Below are positions 57,779-64,000 of a stretch of 64,000 nucleotides of DNA, piece by piece. Source of the stretch: CAYWBW01 sp964456745 (lineage in GTDB: Bacteria > Patescibacteriota > Gracilibacteria > GCA-2401425 > JAJOLG01). Positions within the stretch are counted from its first letter, which is position 1, and each line of letters starts with the position of its first letter. Made by a program: the position numbers and the translations under genes. The notes under the pieces are model-generated. The model saw nothing but the letters and a program-made list of their open reading frames with translations. It was not told the DNA's origin and ran no database searches. The stretch spans positions 60,745 to 124,744 of the forward strand of contig CAYWBW010000003.1 in the NCBI GenBank assembly GCA_964456745.1, in the 5' to 3' direction.

Positions 57779-58612
57779 TTAATTTAAGAATTTTTTATTA
57801 TTCGCCAAATCATTCGCATTTTGATCCGAAATCACACTCTTACCCGTCTGCTTTTCTAGCGATTTTCTCGCCTGCTTCGCCACATTACCACCCTTCTTAG
57901 CCACCTTCTTATTTTCACCCAAACCCTTAGGTTTTTGTTCCTTAGAAATTTCACTCGTCGACGCCTCAGCAAGCATATTCAAAACCAATTCAAGATTAGT
58001 CATATTATCTCGCAAATTTTGCTTCTTCAGTCTTTTGAAATTCTTATATTGCTTCACAGATTTATCCGACCAAGCTCTAGTAATTTCATCCGTCAAAACC
58101 GCATATTCCAATCCTTCTTTCATACCTCTTTCTTTCCATTCATCAGTCAACTCCTTCCTTACTTCAATACTTTTAAGTCTTTGATTAATCCATTCTTTAG
58201 AATACCCCTTCTTGAGATAAGTTTGCATCGCTCTATCAAAAGCCAATTCAGGATCTTCCATTTCCTCAATTCTTTCATATCAAACCTTTGCAAGCCATAT
58301 CTTAAATGGTTCAGCCTTAGGAGAAGGAATAGACTGAATAACACGAAGTACATCCTCAGTAGAAAAACAATCAGTAGCATATTTCTTACCATCAGAAGCT
58401 ACAAATTTCAGTTGTACGATTTTTTCGTACACCTCACTTCCTTCTTTTTTTAACCTACTTTTTAAATCACTCCAATATCTTTTTGGAATAGTTGAATCTG
58501 TAAGTATTTGAACAACATCAATAATCGAAAAATACCAAAGTTCTTTGTCCGCATCCCAATGACGACGAACTTCTTTTTGATTGAATAAAATGATTGAGCT
58601 TTCTTTTTTCAT
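57779..58612 (-). CDS. BRO-N family protein, copy 2 (associated with type I restriction)
   Basis: A 277-residue paralogue of the gene at 15011-15850, sharing IQSIPSPKAEPFK, WLAKVGYER, EDPELA, GLEYAVLTDEI, NLRDNMTNLEL and KKGGNVAKQARKSLE. The N-terminus (VRRHWDADKELWYFSIIDVVQIL) is the BRO-N core. Of its 11 glycines only one is TGA, against 16 of about 21 in copy 1. It starts 6 bases after hsdM's stop; such genes often lie in type I restriction operons. Confidence 0.8.
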
Positions 58613-58618
58613 AGTTTT

Positions 58619-59842
58619 TTAGTTATTTCCCTCAATGTTATCAACTATCTCATCAATCGCATTTCTTAACTCACCCTGCCTTACTACAATTCTCTCAATC
58701 TCCTTATTCAACTCCTTAATATCCACAACCTCTCTTGTGTCTTCTGCCTCTACATAACTCGAAACAGCAATGTTATAATCATTCTCAGCTATCTCTGAGT
58801 TATCTACCAGCTTCACAAAATGATCTACATCTTTGCGATCAATAAAAGCATCAAGAATCTTTTTACGATTTTCTTCACTGAGCTTATTTTTATTCCCACC
58901 TTTTACAAATTCTGCAGAAGCATCAATAAATAAAGTCTTATTATCTTTCTTGCTTTTCTTTAAGACCATGATGCAAGTTGCAATACTTGTACCAAAGAAA
59001 AGATCAGGGGGAAGTTGTATGATTGCATCAATATAGTTATTATCAATCAAATACTTGCGGATTTTTTGCTCTGCACCACCACGATACAAAACTCAAGGAA
59101 ATTCAACTATTGCAGCAGTTCCACTAGTTGCTAACCAAGAAAGCATGTGCATAGTAAAAGCAAGATCAGCCTTACTTTTTGGAGAAAGTACACCAGCTGG
59201 AGAAAAACGAGGATCGTTAATCATAATCGGATTTGCATCTCAATCCCACTTAATTGAGTATGGAGGATTTGAAACAATTGCATCAAATGGCTCATCATCC
59301 CAATGTTTGGGGTCTGTAAGTGTATCTCCATGGGCAATATCAAAATGATTGTAATTTATATCATGAAGAAACATATTAATTCGACAGAGGTTAAAAGTAG
59401 TAAGGTTTATTTCTTGTCAAAAAAATCCTTGTCTAATATTTTCTTTTCAAAGTACTTTAGCAAACTTAAGAAGAAGCGATCAAGATCCACAACAAGGATC
59501 ATACACCTTATTTACTTCTTTTTTATCTACTGTTGTAATTTCAGCAAGTAGCTCACTAGGTAGAATGTAAAACCTTTTCTCTTTTATGGTATCAGCTCGA
59601 CCAAATTCAGCTTCTTCGTCAGAAAGCAAGGCGTAATCAAAATCTTTATTTCCAGTGCGTTGTTCATCAGAATTGATATAACTTGTAAGATTTTCACTAA
59701 TAAAACGATAAAAAAGTATTCAAAGAACATATTGCTTAAAATCCCAGCCATCAACACTTCCTCGTAAATCATTTGCAATTTGCCAAATAGCACGATGAAG
59801 CTCTGAGCGTTCTTGTTCTTTGCTTGTATTTATATTTGTCAT
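58619..59842 (-). CDS. hsdM: Type I restriction methyltransferase HsdM with internal deletion
   Basis: A 407-residue protein. N-terminal HsdM helices (LHRAIWQIANDLRGSVDGWDFKQYVLGILFYRFISENL), SAM motif VYDPCCGSGSLLLKF, GQEINLTTFNLCRINMFLHDI, catalytic NPPYS and GVLYRGGAEQKIRKYLIDNNYIDAII. Family members are about 500-530 residues. Here FYILPSELLAEI is joined almost directly to VNKVYDPCCGSG; the usual intervening helical region with the GEFYTPxxVS motif is missing in frame. Six TGA-glycines and many GGN. No hsdR in the window. Probably inactive. Confidence 0.85.
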
Positions 59843-59883
59843 AATTTTATTTGATTTGATGATAAATTACGAAAATTTATCTT

Positions 59884-60356
59884 TGGTGGAGGCGGCGGGT
59901 TTCGAACCCGCGTTCAAAAGTGTAAACTAGAACCCATCTACATTTATAGCTCAATTTGTTATTTCACTTCAAGGTGGAAAACTAAGCAAAAAACTTGAAG
60001 CTAGCTTGATTAATAAGTTTATAAATACTGCAAGCGGAAGCATAGATAAACTTTTCTACCTGTATGACATCCATATAAAGCCAATAGAAAACCTTAAAGG
60101 ACGGGACTGGGTTTATAGCCAGTCACAGAAAGAAGGTCGAACACTATGCAAATGAACGAGAAGAAAATACTGGTGTTATTACAGAAGCTGCAACATCACT
60201 AGCAAATCTTTTCACTCTATTCACAACAGATCTAGTTCTTTCTAAATTATTTAAGTTTACACTTAAAATGCTAAGAAGTGGATAACGGGCATACTTAGCA
60301 AAGCCCGAAATGCAAGTAATAGTTTAGACTCACTCTTGTCAAAGCCGTGCACCCCC
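59884..60356 (-). ncRNA. ssrA: tmRNA
   Basis: 5' GGGGGTGCACGGCTTTGACAAG and 3' CGCCTCC-A-CCA pair as a 7-bp acceptor stem; the T-arm ends GGGTTCGAAACCC. The inferred tag reading frame ends TTTGCA-TAG (60144-60146), peptide ...VFSSRSFA; mycoplasma tags also end in -FA. At 473 nt it is longer than the ~360 nt of E. coli. Start of the tag frame was not resolved. Rescue of stalled ribosomes. Confidence 0.88.
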
Positions 60357-60472
60357 GTGGTTAAAATTTAAAATTTAAAATTTGAGAGATTACTCTGAGT
60401 CTTGCTGTTATTTTAAGTTTCTATTTTAACATATATTATAATATAGTATTTATGTAAATTATGCAAATTAAT

Positions 60473-60506
60473 AAAAAAACCCTCTTGTTTTACAAGAGGG
60501 GTTTTA
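60473..60506 (-). terminator. Intrinsic terminator downstream of HU
   Basis: Hairpin with arms CCCTCTTGT and ACAAGAGGGG flanked by A and T runs on both sides, so it can act in both directions. It lies 26 bases past the HU stop and before the tmRNA. Confidence 0.85.
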
Positions 60507-60531
60507 TAATCTTAAAATAATTAATTAGATA

Positions 60532-60807
60532 TTATCTAACAGCATCTTTTAAACTTTTTCAAGCTCTGAAAGTTGGCAACTTCATAGCTGGAATTTTGAT
60601 TTTTTCTGAAGGATTTCTTGGGTTTACTCAAGTTCTTGCTGATCTGTGAGAAACTTGGAATGTTCAGAAACCAGTTAAAGTAACTTTGTTTCCTTTTGAT
60701 AAACTGTCAGTAACAACTTGTAAAAATGCCTCTAATACTGCAGCTGCATCTTTTTTTGTTGTTCCAGATTTTGCAACGATTGCTGAAATTAAATCTTGCT
60801 TTGTCAT
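60532..60807 (-). CDS. hup: HU-family DNA-binding protein
   Basis: A 91-residue protein, TKQDLISAIVAKSGTTKKDAAAVLEAFL, GNKVTLTGFGTFQVSHRSARTGVNPRNPSEKIKIPAMKLPTFRAGKSLKDAV. This is a complete HU/IHF fold with the RNP intercalating loop. Three conserved glycines are TGA. Nucleoid protein. Followed by the strong hairpin at 60473. Confidence 0.97.
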
Positions 60808-60965
60808 AGTTCTTTATGGTTAATAAATAAAAAATACGCGTCAAACTCTATATTAAAAATATCACCTGATCAAGCCTTTTTTAAAAAAAAGGCTTCCTAC
60901 ATCACCTGTGTAAGCAATTAACAAAAAAAATGGCTTATTAAACACATTAATTGAAATAATTAAAT

Positions 60966-61982
60966 CTATATTTTCTTCTTAAGAATGCTTATTTTTAGAA
61001 TAGTCTCCAATAAATACAATAAAAAAGCAAGGAGTAAAAAATTAAAATATAACTCATTATGATTAACTTTTTGACTCATTTTAATATCTCAAACTTCTAA
61101 GTCATATATTTTATCAAAAATGTCCTCAAGAAGATTCTTTGAATTTGCCCAATAATATTTTCAATTTGTCTGCATTGATATCATTCTCAATGGATCTTCA
61201 TCCAAATATGTTAAATACAATGATCAATCTGGATTTTTGATATACTCCTTATTTCAATCCTTAGTTATATATGGAACAATAGATCAATCTTTTTCTCAAA
61301 TTCATATTGCATATATTTTTACTGATTTCTCTTTAGCCAGTTTAGCAGCCGATATTGGAGATACTCATCTATTGCTTTCTCAATCTGTCATTAAAATTAC
61401 AATTTTTTGTCTTCAAATTGTATCATCAAATTTTGCTATAGAAGATAAAATAGCATTTCATATTCATGTTCAATTTAAACCAATAATATTTTGATTAATT
61501 AAATTTGTCGAAATATATGACACAAAAGTTTTAATAATATCAATATCAGAACTTAAAGGAACATATGTAAATGGTCTTCATGAAAATACAACTATAGAAA
61601 ACCTATCCCCTTTTCTTAATTTTGATACAAAACTTTCGACAGTATTTTTTGCAACTGTGATTCTATTTGGCTTCATGTCTTCAGCAAGCATGCTTAAAGA
61701 AGTATCAAATGCTAAAACAATATCTACTCATTTATATGTTTTTTCTAATTGAATATTGCTAACAATTGGCCTTGAAATAGCTACTACAAGCAATAGTAAT
61801 GCAGATATTCTTAAAAAAATAAGAATATTTGTTTTAATAAATGAACTTTTCATATTTTTTTTCATAATACTAAAACATGAAACAGGAATTGATAATCACT
61901 TATTCTTTTTGAATTTATACAAATAAAATACAATGAAAACTAATATAACTAATAGAAAAGCTTCTGGATAATAAAAAGTCAT
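60966..61982 (-). CDS. BatA-like von Willebrand factor A domain membrane protein
   Basis: A 338-residue protein with an N-terminal transmembrane helix (PEAFLLVILVFIVFYL), a second (about 55-72), the VWA domain with MIDAS residues in VDIVLAFDTSLSM, NRITVAKNTVESFV, GDRFSIVVFSG and ILMTDGESNRG, and a C-terminal helix. Order and length match BatA/BatB, which sit with MoxR ATPases in other bacteria; no MoxR is next to it here. The start is the ATG at 61982; the ATGs at 61865 and 61853 would drop the first helix. Confidence 0.85.
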
Positions 61983-62008
61983 TTATAAAAATTGATAAAC
62001 TATAATAT

Positions 62009-62602
62009 TTAAATGTTTTTAAGTTTATGCTTACTTAAAATATTTTTAATTTCTTCAAAAATCTCATCTATGCTCAGCGATGCATCAATCAAAATACAAT
62101 TATCATGTTTTTTGTGCAAATAATCATAAGTCTTCCAAACCTCTTTAAGTACTTGCTCTTTTTCAAAAAGCTCTTTTTCGCTTCATCTTTTTTCTATTCT
62201 TTTAATACACTGTTCTGGATCTAATTTAAATAAAAAAACTATGTCTGGTTTTAAAAAAGTATCATTAATTATCTCAAGCCAAGATTTATCAAGTCATATT
62301 GATCAAAAAGCTATTGTTGAAAAATAGTACCTATCACTTATTACAATTTTTCAACTTTCTAAAGATGGTAGAATTTTCGATTCAATATGCTCTGCTCGAT
62401 CTGCACAAAATAGCAACTGCAAAGCTTTAGGAGACAAGGAAATCTTCTTTTGTAAAACATCACGGACAATTTTTCAAAGTAACTGATTTGTTGGCTCTTT
62501 GGTAGATATTACACTATGTCACTGCTCTATTAAAAAATTATTTAATTTTTCCGCCTGGGTTGAACTTCATGATCCATCTAATCATTCAAAAACGATAAAC
62601 AT
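62009..62602 (-). CDS. tmk: Thymidylate kinase
   Basis: A 197-residue protein with the P-loop FEGLDGSGSSTQAEKL, TKEPTNQL (the DR-type lid lead), LLFCADRAEHIES, GKIVISDRYYFSTIAFGS, DIVFLFKLDPEQCIKRI and a C-terminal helical end. It phosphorylates dTMP to dTDP. P-loop glycines are both TGA and GGA. The final gene of the minus-strand run that also includes the VWA protein. Confidence 0.95.
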
Positions 62603-62664
62603 TGAATAGTTGGTTAACTTAAATTATTTACATTTATATTACTAATATAAATTATAAACACAAA

Positions 62665-62689
62665 AAAAACCGTAATCTATACGGTTTTT
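62665..62689. terminator. Bidirectional intrinsic terminator
   Basis: AAAAACCGTA (62665-62674) pairs with TACGGTTTTT (62680-62689). On the minus strand it is followed by a T8 run, ending the structured RNA region beyond; on the plus strand by TATTTTTG. It lies 62 bases upstream of tmk. Confidence 0.85.
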
Positions 62690-62696
62690 ATTTTTG

Positions 62697-63120
62697 TTTT
62701 TACTATTGCATTTTTACTTTCGTCCTTGGTTTCACACCAGGGAAAGTAAAGCAATAAAGTTGGTGAATCTAAAATCTCATACCTTATTCCCGCTTCTTTT
62801 TACTTCTTGCGATGAAGCGCTTCTATTGGTGGAGCTTAAACATTATTACTAATTAAATTAATAATAAATACTCTCAGAAGCATGTTGTTTTGGCCTATAG
62901 ATTTATTAAGATCTTTAAGCACTTATAAAGTATAAGAATAAGAAAATGGAAACCACTAAATTAAAACATGTTCCATAAGGATTTTAGCTATATTAGTGTA
63001 ATTGGCTCCTTGGAAGCATAAATAATTAATGCATAATGGTTTCAATTTTCCTATTCTTGTATTTAGTTAAGCGATAATTTTAAGTTTCTTTGTTTTCTCT
63101 TGAGGCCTCAGAGATTTTTT
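62697..63120. ncRNA. Candidate structured RNA, class not recognised
   Basis: No gene is visible in this stretch (62697-63385). It has a long imperfect hairpin: ACTATTGCATTTTTACTTTC near 62702 pairs with GAAAGTAAAGCAATA near 62742. A second long stem, AAGAATAAGAAAATGGAAACC (about 62935-62955), pairs with a segment near 63038-63058 with two mismatches. CGCTTC...GAAGCG pair near 62791-62820. TCTCTTGAGGCCTCAGAGA followed by TTTTTT (63096-63120) looks like a plus-strand terminator, while the minus strand would end at 62665. Strand is therefore undecided. Confidence 0.5.
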
Positions 63121-63385
63121 GTTTTTGTTTGTTTGTTTTGTTTTGTTTTTTTGTATCTGTTTTTTTGAAAATCTAATTTTAAAATCTATTTTCTTTTTTG
63201 ATTTAAATTAAATTTTCATATCATACTACTCGTTTTACTCTCCAGGGTCAATACTCTAAGCTTGCTTAAAGTAATATTTATTACTTTATTATACTTTTTA
63301 TATTTAAAAACCTATAGTTAAGCCATCTTCAATTGACAAAATAAAATTAAATACATAAAATGACCCTCCTTTAAACTAAATTAAT

Positions 63386-63925
63386 ATGTCGCCTAATAAA
63401 CAAGAAAAACAACTTGATACAATAACTAATCAATTTCTTTCTAGAAAAGATCTTATAAGATTCATGAAAATAAATATTGATTCAATGAATGAAAGCTGAA
63501 AGATAAAATACGATACACCAAATAAATTAGGATTTGGTTTCATTGGTAATTTAAAAGATTTCATAAATTTTGATTTTAATATTGATTTAATTGCACAACG
63601 CTTTCAACCAAAACAACCTCGTGAACACTGGACAAATAATCCAAAATATCAAACAGTTAGAGTATTGAATTTTATAATTGAAAAACTTGAAGAATGAATA
63701 TCTTTAAATGAAGAATTACAAATTCAAGTAGTAGGTTTTATAGCAGAAAAAAATTTAGAAAAATCTTTAGTTAATATGAAATATTATAAAATGATATATG
63801 ATATATTTGAAGAAGTACTTTGCAAAGAAAGACCAGATAATCAATCTTGCATAGTTAATAAAAATATAATATTTAATAAAAATCGTGAAATAAGAGAATT
63901 AATAAGAGATGTATTAGAAAATTAA
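63386..63925 (+). CDS. Hypothetical protein
   Basis: A 179-residue protein, MSPNKQEKQLDTITNQFLSRKDLIRF, helical and charged, rich in Asn, Ile and Lys, with few glycines (two of them TGA) and ending EIRELIRDVLEN. No motif, transmembrane segment or family was recognised. It stands alone, with the structured region upstream as its possible leader. Confidence 0.6.
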
Positions 63926-63940
63926 AACTCTTAATTTAAT

Positions 63941-64000
63941 TTAATCTAAAAAGACCCCAGTTTTTTCTCACCTCAAATAAACCGCTCAATAAAGCCATTT
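63941..64000 (-). CDS. Possible C-terminal end of a minus-strand gene
   Basis: Nineteen codons run from the window edge to a TAA at 63941, reading KWLYGAVYLRGEKTGVFLD with two TGA-glycines. Composition looks coding, but the piece is too short to identify. Confidence 0.3.

Noticed and set aside
57935..58453. Plus-strand 172-residue ORF opposite the BRO-N gene
   Set aside because: Shadow of the minus-strand gene; no family match, rich in Arg/Ser/Phe as expected of an antisense frame.
62697..63120. RNase P RNA on either strand
   Set aside because: A GGAATAAGGTATG stretch recalls part of RNase P, but GAGGAAAGTCC and ACAGAA motifs of the core could not be found.

Overview
The window reads as one piece of a Patescibacteria (CPR) genome that uses genetic code 25, in which TGA encodes glycine, as in Gracilibacteria (BD1-5) and Absconditabacteria (SR1). 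This can be seen directly. SecA, the rotary ATPase subunits, YchF, RpiB, Asd, Tmk and HU stay open over their full lengths only if TGA is sense, and TGA falls at invariant glycines, including those of P-loops. Base composition is strongly AT-rich. Most starts lack a clear Shine-Dalgarno sequence and sit in A/T-rich contexts such as aaattATG. With no taxonomic marker gene here, I cannot choose between the two lineages.

Region by region. 1-4.3 kb: minus-strand genes for a large exported ELWK/RCC1 beta-propeller protein (cut by the window edge) and a Cys-rich zinc-ribbon protein. 4.3-17.7 kb: an accessory block, probably an island. It holds a TrmB-like protein, an AhpD-like protein, a winged-helix protein, a TRM13-like methyltransferase, a large protein with a carbamoyltransferase fold (interrupted by TAA), an N-formylglutamate-amidohydrolase-like/ATP-grasp ligase pair, a 717-aa SEC-C protein, a BRO-N protein and a frameshifted serine recombinase that abuts tRNA-Ala(UGC). 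17.9-25 kb: an envelope/housekeeping run (glycosyltransferase, DUF2304, DUF881, SGNH, RpiB, YvlD-type holin-like, DedA, PRC-barrel), then a superoxide-reductase-like protein and Asd. 25-34.3 kb: SecA, HD-GYP, an SPFH protein, a DsbA-like protein, an MsrQ-like protein and a PilJ-type sensor kinase. 34.4-38.3 kb: a structured GC-rich element, a fused restriction-modification enzyme with its specificity subunit, and tRNA-Lys(CUU).

38.6-43.9 kb: a thrombospondin-type-3-repeat surface protein, a TrbL/VirB6-like membrane protein, hypotheticals and a MazF remnant. 44-53.8 kb: YchF, then a complete nine-gene V/A-type ATPase operon (G/H-I-K-E-C-F-A-B-D). Its K subunit has sodium-type ligands. 53.8-55.7 kb: an SLC13-type transporter. 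55.7-59.8 kb: a decaying type I restriction island whose genes mostly use GGN rather than TGA for glycine, which suggests recent transfer from a standard-code donor. 59.9-64 kb: tmRNA, HU, a BatA-like VWA protein, thymidylate kinase, a structured non-coding region and a hypothetical gene.

Working picture: a small-genome, host-dependent or predatory cell that spends much of its coding on surface display, export (SecA, disulfide isomerase, TrbL-like channel), ion-coupled energetics and DNA islands at tRNA genes. Several genes carry in-frame TAA codons, frameshifts or deletions. These may be real decay or assembly error.
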